Assembly: GCF_016888005.1 (NCBI RefSeq)
Contig: NZ_JAFDVE010000003.1
Location: forward strand, 62,001-126,000
Origin: Phycicoccus sp. CSK15P-2
GTDB taxonomy: Bacteria; Actinomycetota; Actinomycetes; Actinomycetales; Dermatophilaceae
Length of the DNA: 64,000 nucleotides
Direction: 5' to 3'
The translations under genes were made by a program, and so were the position numbers. The notes beneath the pieces were generated by a model that was given only the letters and a program-made list of their open reading frames with translations, made no database searches and was not told where the DNA came from. Each line of letters starts with the position of its first letter. Within the stretch, counting starts at the first letter, position 1. This document shows, in pieces, positions 19,432 to 26,358 of the stretch.

Positions 19432-20017
19432 CGCGCGGGCCGACATCCTCGCGGCGGTGCGCGCCGCGCTCGCCGGGGTCGAGGCGTCCGTCGATCCCGC
19501 CGCGTCCCCGCCCGGGGTGGCGGCCGGGCCGGGGACGCTAGACCTGTTCTGCGAGCGGGTCGCCGACTACCGGGCGGTCGTGCAGCGGTGCGGCCCGGAA
19601 GAGGTCGCCGCGACGGTCGCGGCCGCGCTGCCCGAGGGGGACGTCGTCGTGCCGGAGGGGCTGCCCGTCGAGGTCGAGGGCGCCCGGGTCGACGACGGCC
19701 TCACCGCGCTCGAGCTCGACGCCGTGGCCGCCGTCGTCACGGGGTGCGCGGTCGCGGTCGCCGAGACGGGCACGATCGTCCTCGACCACGGGCCCGGGCA
19801 GGGCCGGCGCGCCATCAGCCTCGTTCCGGACGTGCACGTGTGCGTCGTCCGCGCCGACCAGGTCGTCCCGGACGTCCCCGACGCGCTCGCGGCGCTCGAC
19901 CCCGCCCGCCCGCTCACCTGGGTCAGCGGGCCGTCGGCGACGAGCGACATCGAGCTCGACCGGGTCGAGGGCGTGCACGGCCCCCGGACACTGCACGTCG
20001 TCGTCGTGGAGGGCTAG
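19424..20017 (+). CDS. lutC: LutC/YkgG family lactate utilisation protein
   Basis: This 197-aa protein has the DUF162 (LUD) fold and is the third LutABC subunit. Family features are GCAVAVAETGTIVLDHGPGQGRRAISLVPDVHVCVV (~102-137) and the C-terminal TWVSGPSATSDIELDRVEGVHGPRTLHVVVV. The ATG at 19424 lies inside the lutB 3' end (8-nt overlap). No lactate permease or GntR/LutR regulator is adjacent. Confidence 0.94.
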   Translation: MADARADILAAVRAALAGVEASVDPAASPPGVAAGPGTLDLFCERVADYRAVVQRCGPEEVAATVAAALPEGDVVVPEGLPVEVEGARVDDGLTALELDAVAAVVTGCAVAVAETGTIVLDHGPGQGRRAISLVPDVHVCVVRADQVVPDVPDALAALDPARPLTWVSGPSATSDIELDRVEGVHGPRTLHVVVVEG

Positions 20018-20047
20018 GGCGAGTCTCGAGGGGTCGATGGCGGCCGG

Positions 20048-20509
20048 TCAGCCCACCGTGGCGGCGAGCTTGCTCAGGCTGTCCTCCATCTGCTCCTGGG
20101 AGACCAGCGGGAAGGAGACCTTCTGGAGCAGCTCCTTGTCGGTGACCTGGCTCCAGTCGTAGGTGCACGTCACCTCGGTGCTGTCCGGGCCCTGCGGGGT
20201 CAGCTCCCAGACCCACTCCCACCCGGGCGGCTCGGTGCCGGCCGGAGCGGTCTTCCAGGCGAGCAGCTTGTTCGGCTCGTACCCGACCACATGGTTGTCG
20301 GTCTTGTAGTCGCCACCCATGTGGTCGCCGGTCATGTTCATCGTGAACACCTGGCCGGTTCCGGTGATGCGGTCGCCGTGCTCGTCGGACACCACGAACC
20401 CGGAGCCGTCGAGCTGCACGTGGTTCCGGGGGAGGGTGAGCACGTCGAACACCGCGTTCGCGGGGGCGTCGATCGTGCGGCTGACAGTGATCCTCTTGTC
20501 GTCGTCCAT
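20048..20509 (-). CDS. SRPBCC (START/Bet v1-like) family protein
   Basis: This 153-aa protein opens with ITVSRTIDAPANAVFDVLT, the usual start of SRPBCC ligand-binding folds. It continues with WVWELTPQGPDSTEVTCTYDWSQVT and a C-terminal amphipathic helix (QEQMEDSLSKLAATVG). There is no signal peptide. It may bind a hydrophobic ligand; no function can be assigned. It converges with lutC and diverges from the acetyltransferase gene. Confidence 0.85.
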   Translation of the reverse strand: MDDDKRITVSRTIDAPANAVFDVLTLPRNHVQLDGSGFVVSDEHGDRITGTGQVFTMNMTGDHMGGDYKTDNHVVGYEPNKLLAWKTAPAGTEPPGWEWVWELTPQGPDSTEVTCTYDWSQVTDKELLQKVSFPLVSQEQMEDSLSKLAATVG

Positions 20510-20626
20510 GTCCCGATCCTGCCTCCTGTCCCGCCCGAGCGGTCCGGCAGGTGCGGCCCGGTCCCTGCGGGACGAGACCGGGGGGGTCTGCGGTGCCCTC
20601 GCGCCGGACTGCGCCAGGATGGCCCG

Positions 20627-21061
20627 ATGACCGTGGTCCGTTCCGCCCCCACCGCCGAGCTCCCGGCGGTCGTCCTGCACGAGCTGCTCCGGCTGCGTCA
20701 GGACGTCTTCGTGCTCGAGCAGGAGTGCCTCTACCCGGACATCGACGGCCGCGACCTCGAGCCCGGGGCGCTGCAGTTCTGGGCGGAGGGCGAGGACGGC
20801 GGGGTCACCGCCACCTTGCGCGTGCTGGACGACGGGGGTGGGGTCGTCCGGGTCGGACGGGTGGCCACGGCACGGGCCGCGCGCGGTGCCGGCGTGGCGG
20901 CTGCTCTCGTCCAGGCCGTGCTGGCGGCGACGCGCGGGCCGGTGGTCCTCGACGCGCAAGCCCACCTCGAGCATTGGTACGCGCGGTTCGGCTTCGAGCG
21001 CGACGGGGCCGAGTTCCTCGAGGACGGCATCTCGCACGTGCCGATGCGCCTCTACCGCTGA
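20627..21061 (+). CDS. GNAT family acetyltransferase, ElaA-like
   Basis: This 144-aa protein has the ElaA pattern: LHELLRLRQDVFVLEQECLYPDIDGRDL (~18-45), then the acetyl-CoA loop VGRVATARAARGAGVAAALVQAVL (~83-106) and LDAQAHLEHWYARFGFERDG. It would transfer an acetyl group from acetyl-CoA to an unknown amine. The start is the ATG at 20627. Confidence 0.88.
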   Translation: MTVVRSAPTAELPAVVLHELLRLRQDVFVLEQECLYPDIDGRDLEPGALQFWAEGEDGGVTATLRVLDDGGGVVRVGRVATARAARGAGVAAALVQAVLAATRGPVVLDAQAHLEHWYARFGFERDGAEFLEDGISHVPMRLYR

Positions 21062-21183
21062 CCGTTTCCCCGACCTCTGCTCCGTACGTCCGCGCCCCAC
21101 GGTGGTCTCCTACGGCGTGTCGGCGGATGCCGGGAGCGGACGTCGGGGGAGGGCGTGTCGGTGGTAGGCGGCAGGATGACGGG

Positions 21184-22716
21184 ATGGACGTCGCGCTCGC
21201 CGACCTCGTGGCCGTCTCGGCCGAGGTCGCGGCCACCCGGTCGCGCACCGCGAAGACCGAGGCCATCGCCGCGCTGCTCGCGCGGGCTGACGCGGCCGAG
21301 GTGGCCACCGTCGTCGCCTTCCTCTCCGGGGTGCTGCCGCAGCGGCGGCTCGGGGTGGGCTACCGCTCGCTGTCCTCGCTGCCGGAGGCCGCGGACGAGC
21401 CGTCGCTCACCGTGGCCGAGGTCGACGCCGCGTTCGACCGCCTGGCCACGACGGCGGGCGCCGGCTCCACGGCCGCCCGCAGGGCCGAGCTCGCCGCGCT
21501 GTTCGGCCGCGCCACCACCGACGAGCAGCGCTTCCTCCGCGCGCTGATGACCGGCAACCTCCGTCAGGGCGCTCTCGACGGCGTCGTCCTCGCCGCGGTC
21601 GCCCGCGCCTACGACGTCCCGGATGCCTCCGTCCGCCGGGCGGTCATGCTCGCCGGCTTCACCCACGACGTCGCCGAGATCGCCGCCGGCGGCGGGCAGG
21701 ACGCCCTGGACGCCGTGGGGCTCGTCGTGGGCCGGCCGTTGCGCCCGATGCTCGCCGCCTCCGCCAAGACCGTCGAGGAGGCGGCCGGCTCGTTCGACGG
21801 CGCCGAGATGCTCGTCGACGGCAAGCTCGACGGCATCCGGGTCCAGGTGCACCGCCGGGACGGCGAGGTCACCGTCTTCACCCGCAGCCTCGACGTCATC
21901 ACCGAGCGGGTGCCCGAGGTCGTCGAGGCCGTGGCCGGGCTGCCCGGCGGCGACCTCGTCCTCGACGGCGAGGCCATCGTCGTCCGCGACGGCCGCCCGG
22001 CGCCGTTCCAGGTCACCGGGGCCCGCACGGCCAGCTCGGCCGACGTCGCGACGCTGATGGCCGAGGTGCCGCTCACCACGTACCTGTTCGACGTCCTGCA
22101 CGCCGACGGCCGCGACCTCGTCGACACCCCGGCCATCGAGCGCCACGAGGTGCTCGCCGCCCTCGCGCCGCACCTCGTCGTGCCGCGGGTCGTCACCACC
22201 GACCCCGCCGAGGCGCAGACGTTCTTCGACGACCTCGTCGCGGCCGGGCAGGAGGGCGTCGTCGTCAAGGACGCCGCGAGCCCCTACGCCGCCGGGCGGC
22301 GCGGCAGCGGCTGGGTCAAGGTCAAGCCCATCCACACCCTCGACCTCGTCGTCCTCGCCGTCGAGCGGGGCTCCGGCCGCCGCACGGGCTGGCTGTCCAA
22401 CATCCACCTCGGCGCCCGCGACCCCGAGGGCGGCGGCTTCGTCATGGTCGGCAAGACCTTCAAGGGGATGACCGACGAGATGCTGCGCTGGCAGACCGAG
22501 CGCTTCACCGAGCTCGCCGATGGTCCGACCGACGGGTACGTGGTGACCGTGCGTCCGGAGCAGGTCGTCGAGATCGCGCTGGACGGCGTGCAGCGCTCCT
22601 CCCGCTACGAGGGCAAGGTGGCGCTGCGGTTCGCCCGGGTGCTGCGCTACCGCGACGACAAGCGCCCCGACGAGACCGACACCATCGACGCCGTCCGGGC
22701 CCTCGGCGGCGAGTGA
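21184..22716 (+). CDS. ligB: ATP-dependent DNA ligase, LigB type
   Basis: This enzyme seals nicks in DNA through a lysine-adenylate. It has 510 aa and is colinear with M. tuberculosis LigB. An N-terminal helical domain (~1-180) has FLRALMTGNLRQGALDG. The nucleotidyltransferase motif I KLDGIRVQVHR has Lys near 217. LDGEAIVV, EGVVVKDAASPYAAGRRGSGWVKVKP (motifs IV/V) and the OB domain with FVMVGKTFKGMTDEML follow. It is a second ligase beside the essential NAD-dependent LigA, probably for repair. Confidence 0.95.
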   Translation: MDVALADLVAVSAEVAATRSRTAKTEAIAALLARADAAEVATVVAFLSGVLPQRRLGVGYRSLSSLPEAADEPSLTVAEVDAAFDRLATTAGAGSTAARRAELAALFGRATTDEQRFLRALMTGNLRQGALDGVVLAAVARAYDVPDASVRRAVMLAGFTHDVAEIAAGGGQDALDAVGLVVGRPLRPMLAASAKTVEEAAGSFDGAEMLVDGKLDGIRVQVHRRDGEVTVFTRSLDVITERVPEVVEAVAGLPGGDLVLDGEAIVVRDGRPAPFQVTGARTASSADVATLMAEVPLTTYLFDVLHADGRDLVDTPAIERHEVLAALAPHLVVPRVVTTDPAEAQTFFDDLVAAGQEGVVVKDAASPYAAGRRGSGWVKVKPIHTLDLVVLAVERGSGRRTGWLSNIHLGARDPEGGGFVMVGKTFKGMTDEMLRWQTERFTELADGPTDGYVVTVRPEQVVEIALDGVQRSSRYEGKVALRFARVLRYRDDKRPDETDTIDAVRALGGE

Positions 22717-22729
22717 GCCCGGTGGCACG

Positions 22730-23461
22730 ATGACCGTCGTGGACGGAACCCGCGGCATCTGGACCTGCACCACCGACCTCGACCTCCTGCGCCGGCTCGC
22801 CCGCGGGGAGTTCGACTGGCTCGTCGTCGACGCCCAGCACGGGCCCGTCGGCCGCGGTGACCTGTACGCGGTCGGCCGCGCCCTCGACGGCGCCCCGGCC
22901 CCGTTCCTCGTCCGGCTCCCCGCGGTCGACGCCGCCTGGGCGGGAGCGGCCCTCGACGCCGGGGCCGCGGGCGTCATCGTCCCCTCGGTCACCGGGGCCG
23001 CCGACGCCGAACGGGCCGCACTCGCCGCCCGCTACCCGCCGCTCGGTGAGCGTAGCTGGGGCCCGTTCCCTCCGCTGTGGGGAGGCGAGGCACCCACCCC
23101 GGAGGCCGCGAACGACACCGTCCGGTGCTGGGTCATGGTCGAGACGCCGGGAGCGCTCGACGAGGTCGACGCCATCGCCGCCACGCCGGGCGTCGACGGC
23201 CTGTTCGTCGGGCCGTTCGACCTCGCGCTGTCGCTCGGGACCACCCCGGACGCGCTGCTCGACGACGACTCACCCGACGGGCCGCTCGCCCGGGTCGTGG
23301 CGGCGGCGCGGCGCCAGGGCCTCCTCGCCGGCGGCTTTGCCGGGACCCCCGACCGGGCCCGGCGGATGCGGGCGCACGGGCTCGACCACCTCGCGGTCAC
23401 GAACGACGCCGAGGTCGTCGACGCCGGTCTTCGGTCGCTGCTGACCGACTCCGAGGACTGA
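22730..23461 (+). CDS. HpcH/HpaI family aldolase
   Basis: This 243-aa TIM-barrel class II aldolase/citrate-lyase-like enzyme contains FDWLVVDAQHGPVGRGDLYA (~28-47), LDAGAAGVIVPSVTGAADAE, WVMVETPGALDEVDAIAATPGVDGLFVGPFDLALSLG and GGFAGTPDRARRM. Conserved Arg, Glu and Asp residues for metal and 2-oxo-acid binding are present. It probably cleaves a 4-hydroxy-2-oxo acid to pyruvate or glyoxylate plus an aldehyde. It is 13 bp after ligB and 49 bp before the iron box. Confidence 0.88.
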   Translation: MTVVDGTRGIWTCTTDLDLLRRLARGEFDWLVVDAQHGPVGRGDLYAVGRALDGAPAPFLVRLPAVDAAWAGAALDAGAAGVIVPSVTGAADAERAALAARYPPLGERSWGPFPPLWGGEAPTPEAANDTVRCWVMVETPGALDEVDAIAATPGVDGLFVGPFDLALSLGTTPDALLDDDSPDGPLARVVAAARRQGLLAGGFAGTPDRARRMRAHGLDHLAVTNDAEVVDAGLRSLLTDSED

Positions 23462-23496
23462 TCGCGGCCGTCCGCGACCTCTCGAGTTGCGCGTCG

Positions 23497-23540
23497 GCAT
23501 CCTTCCGAGTTAGGTAAGGCTTACCTAATCGGAAGGATGC
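23497..23540 (+). promoter_or_regulatory. Extended palindrome enclosing iron box, RBS and start of desA
   Basis: GCATCCTTCCGA (23497-23508), a single bulged G, and TTAGGTAAG (23510-23518) pair perfectly with CTTACCTAA (23520-23528) and TCGGAAGGATGC (23529-23540). The outer arm therefore pairs CCTTCC with GGAAGG, the desA ribosome binding site (23531-23536). The stem is 21 bp with one bulge. DNA cruciform or RNA hairpin forms are both possible; an RNA reading through from upstream would bury the ribosome binding site. Confidence 0.8.
23510..23528 (+). promoter_or_regulatory. IdeR/DmdR-type iron box and promoter of desA
   Basis: TTAGGTAAGGCTTACCTAA is a perfect 19-bp palindrome around a central G. 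It matches the actinobacterial iron-box form TTAGGTTAGGCTaACCTAA closely. A TTGCGC (23487-23492) spaced 18 bp from TAGGTA (23511-23516) could be the promoter, so bound Fe2+-repressor would cover the -10. This predicts induction of desA-desB-desCD by iron limitation. Confidence 0.92.
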
Positions 23541-23542
23541 TC

Positions 23543-25039
23543 ATGACCGCTCAGCTCCTGACCCGCGACACGGCCGGGGACCTGCTCCTCGCAACCCGTC
23601 TGGCCGTGGCCGAGGTCGCCGACGCGATGGCTCGGGCCGCGCGGCCGGTCGCCCCGACCGACCCCGCGACCGCCCGCAGACGCATCGCCCGCGTCGACCT
23701 CGACCGTCCCCTGCCGTCCTGGGACGCCGTGCTCGCCGAGCTCCGCCGGGTCTGGCTCGACGATGCCGTGTGGTTCCACCACCCGCGGTACCAGGCGCAC
23801 CTCAACTGCCCCGTCACGGTCGAGTCCGTCGCGGCCGACGTCATGGCCACGGCGGTCAACACCTCGATGGACACCTGGGACCAGAGCACGAGCGCGACGA
23901 TGGTCGAGCGGCGCCTCCTCGCGTGGGTCGCCGGTCGCCTCCGGCTGCCCGACGAGGCGGGCGGGGTGTTCACGACCGGGGGCACGCAGTCCAACCTGCA
24001 CGGTCTGCTGCTCGCCCGCGAGCACGCGGTCGCCGTTCACGGCGGACGGGCCGGGCTCCTGCCCCGGCTGCGGGTGCTCTGCTCGGTCGACGCGCACGAC
24101 AGCATCCGGCGCGGGGCGCATCTCCTCGGCCTCGGCTCGGACGCGGTGGTCGAGGTGGGGGTCGACGTGCGGCGCCGGATGGACCCCCACGCCCTGGCGT
24201 CGGCGCTCGACGCCGTCCGGGCCGAGGGCGGCGTGCCGATGGCGGTCGTCGCCACCGCGGGCACCACCGACGCCGGGGCCGTCGACCCGCTCGCCGATGT
24301 CGTCGCCCAGGCCCGGGGCGCGGGCGCCTGGGCGCACGTCGACGCCGCCTACGGCGGTGGTCTCGTGACGAGCCACCGGCACCGTGGGCTCCTCGACGGC
24401 GTGCAGCACGCCGACTCCGTGACCGTCGACTTCCACAAGACCTTCTTCCTCCCCGTCGCGGCGAGCGCCCTGGTCGTCCGCGACGCCGCGCTGCTGGAGC
24501 TGGCCGTCCACCACTCCGACTACCTCAACCCGGAGGGCGCCGACGACGATCGGCGGCCCAACCAGGTGGACGTCACGCTCCAGACGACGCGCCGGTTCGA
24601 CGCGCTCAAGCTGTGGTGCACGCTGCGGGCCAGCGGGGCCGACGCCATCGGTGAGCACCTCGACACCGTGGTCGACCTCGCCCGGACGGCGGCGCGTCAC
24701 GTCGCCGCCGCACCGGACTGCGAGATCCTCGTGGCACCCCAGCTGAGCACCGTGCTGTTCCGCGTCGTCACCGCGGGGCAGCCCGAGGAGGACGACCGGC
24801 TCAACGACCGTGCCCGCGAGGGCCTCTTCGACGACGGCGTCGCCGCGGTCGGCGCGACCCGGGTCGACGGCCGGACCTGGCTCAAGCTCACCCTGCTCAA
24901 CCCGGCCACGACCCCCGACGAGGTGGCCGAGGTGGTCGACCTCGTCCGAGACCGGGTCCATGCCCTGGCGGCGGACGACCCGGGCGGCGCGCGGTCCCGG
25001 CAGGCGGTCGTCACCACGCGTGGGGAGGGGGCCCGATGA
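23543..25039 (+). CDS. desA: PLP-dependent lysine decarboxylase of desferrioxamine synthesis
   Basis: This enzyme decarboxylates L-lysine to cadaverine, the first step of desferrioxamine synthesis. It has 498 aa of the group II PLP decarboxylase fold: FHHPRYQAHLNCPV, FTTGGTQSNLHGLLLARE, HVDAAYGGGLVTS (Asp for PLP) and VTVDFHKTFFLPVAAS with Schiff-base Lys near 299. ATG 23543 is preferred over ATG 23537 because GGAAGG (23531-23536) would touch the latter. Diaminobutyrate decarboxylases are close relatives, but the desB and desCD neighbours point to cadaverine. Confidence 0.93.
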   Translation: MTAQLLTRDTAGDLLLATRLAVAEVADAMARAARPVAPTDPATARRRIARVDLDRPLPSWDAVLAELRRVWLDDAVWFHHPRYQAHLNCPVTVESVAADVMATAVNTSMDTWDQSTSATMVERRLLAWVAGRLRLPDEAGGVFTTGGTQSNLHGLLLAREHAVAVHGGRAGLLPRLRVLCSVDAHDSIRRGAHLLGLGSDAVVEVGVDVRRRMDPHALASALDAVRAEGGVPMAVVATAGTTDAGAVDPLADVVAQARGAGAWAHVDAAYGGGLVTSHRHRGLLDGVQHADSVTVDFHKTFFLPVAASALVVRDAALLELAVHHSDYLNPEGADDDRRPNQVDVTLQTTRRFDALKLWCTLRASGADAIGEHLDTVVDLARTAARHVAAAPDCEILVAPQLSTVLFRVVTAGQPEEDDRLNDRAREGLFDDGVAAVGATRVDGRTWLKLTLLNPATTPDEVAEVVDLVRDRVHALAADDPGGARSRQAVVTTRGEGAR

Positions 25040-26358
25040 GCCGCGTCCACGACGTCCTCGCCGTCGGTCTCGGGCCGTTCAACCTCGGTCTGGCCGCGCT
25101 GGCCGAGCCGCACGACCTCGACCTCGTCGTCCTCGAGTCCCGCGGTGCCTTCGACTGGCACCCCGGGATGATGCTCCCGGACGCAAGCCTCCAGGTGCCC
25201 TTCCTCGCCGACCTCGTGAGCCTGGCCGACCCCACGTCCCGCTACTCCTTCCTCGCCTGGCTCAAGCGCACCGGCCGCCTCTACCCGTTCTACGTCCGGG
25301 AGACGTTCCACCCGCTGCGGGCCGAGTACACGGCCTACTGCCGCTGGGTGGCCGAGCAGCTGCCGGGCATCGAGACCGGCCGCCGCGTCGAGCGGGTGCA
25401 GCACGACGGCGAGCACTACGTCGTCGTCTCCCGGGACCCGGTGACGGGCGAGCGGCACCACCACCGCACGCGCCGGCTCGTCGTCGGCACCGGGACCCCG
25501 GTCCACGTGCCGGACGGGCTGCGGCCGGCCGTCGAGGCCGCCGGGCCGTCGTGCCACACGAGCGACTACACCGGCCACCGGGAGGCGCTGCACCGGCTCG
25601 GGCACGTCACCGTCGTCGGCGGTGGGCAGAGCGCGGCCGAGGTGGTCGCCGACCTGCTCGACGCCGCCGAGGCCGGGCGTGGCCCGCGGGTCACCTGGGT
25701 CACCCGCTCGCCCCGGTTCCTCCCGCTCGACGTCAGCAAGCTGACGCTCGAGATGACCTCCCCCGAGTACGTCCGGCACTTCCACGGGCTGCCGCCGGCC
25801 CAGCGCGACCGCCTGCTCGCCTCCCAGCAAGGGCTCTACAAGGGGATCAGCGCCGACCTCGTCGACGCGCTGCACGAGCGGCTGTACCGGATGAGCCTCG
25901 ACGGCCCACCGCCGTGCCGGCTGCTCACCTGCACCGAGGTGACCGGCGCCGAGCCGGGCGGCGCCGGCGTCGGGCTCGACCTGCGGCACACCGAGACGGG
26001 CGAGGCCATGCGGCTGGACACGGACGCGGTCATCGCCGCCACGGGGTACCGGGCCGGCACGCCGCCGGTCCTCGACGGCATCGCCGACCGGCTGCGCTTC
26101 GACGCGCGCGGACGCCTCGACGTCCTGCCCCACTACGCGGTCGACCACGCCGGTGACGAGGTATTCGTCCAGAACGCGGAGCTGCACACCCACGGCTTCA
26201 CCGCCCCCGACCTCGGCATGGGTGCCCACCGCAACTCGGTCATCCTCAACCGCGTGCTCGGGCGCGAGGTCTACCGCGTCGAGGAGCGGATCGCGTTCCA
26301 GGAGTTCGGGGTCCCCGCCGACCTCGCGGTGCGTGCCCGGACGGAGGTCGGCGCATGA
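25036..26358 (+). CDS. desB: Cadaverine/lysine N-hydroxylase
   Basis: This FAD- and NADPH-dependent monooxygenase forms N-hydroxycadaverine. It has 440 aa. FAD site VGLGPFNLGLAALAE (~9-23), HPGMMLPDASLQVPFLADLV, the NADPH site VVGGGQSAAEVVADLL (~193-208) and the C-terminal HTHGFTAPDLGMGAHRNSVILN are family signatures of IucD/SidA/DesB. The ATG overlaps the desA stop by 4 nt, and its own stop overlaps desCD in the same way. Confidence 0.95.
   Translation: MSRVHDVLAVGLGPFNLGLAALAEPHDLDLVVLESRGAFDWHPGMMLPDASLQVPFLADLVSLADPTSRYSFLAWLKRTGRLYPFYVRETFHPLRAEYTAYCRWVAEQLPGIETGRRVERVQHDGEHYVVVSRDPVTGERHHHRTRRLVVGTGTPVHVPDGLRPAVEAAGPSCHTSDYTGHREALHRLGHVTVVGGGQSAAEVVADLLDAAEAGRGPRVTWVTRSPRFLPLDVSKLTLEMTSPEYVRHFHGLPPAQRDRLLASQQGLYKGISADLVDALHERLYRMSLDGPPPCRLLTCTEVTGAEPGGAGVGLDLRHTETGEAMRLDTDAVIAATGYRAGTPPVLDGIADRLRFDARGRLDVLPHYAVDHAGDEVFVQNAELHTHGFTAPDLGMGAHRNSVILNRVLGREVYRVEERIAFQEFGVPADLAVRARTEVGA

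Noticed and set aside
23460-23545. Start of desA at ATG 23537
   Set aside because: The GGAAGG Shine-Dalgarno ends at 23536 and would leave no spacing; ATG 23543 has normal spacing.
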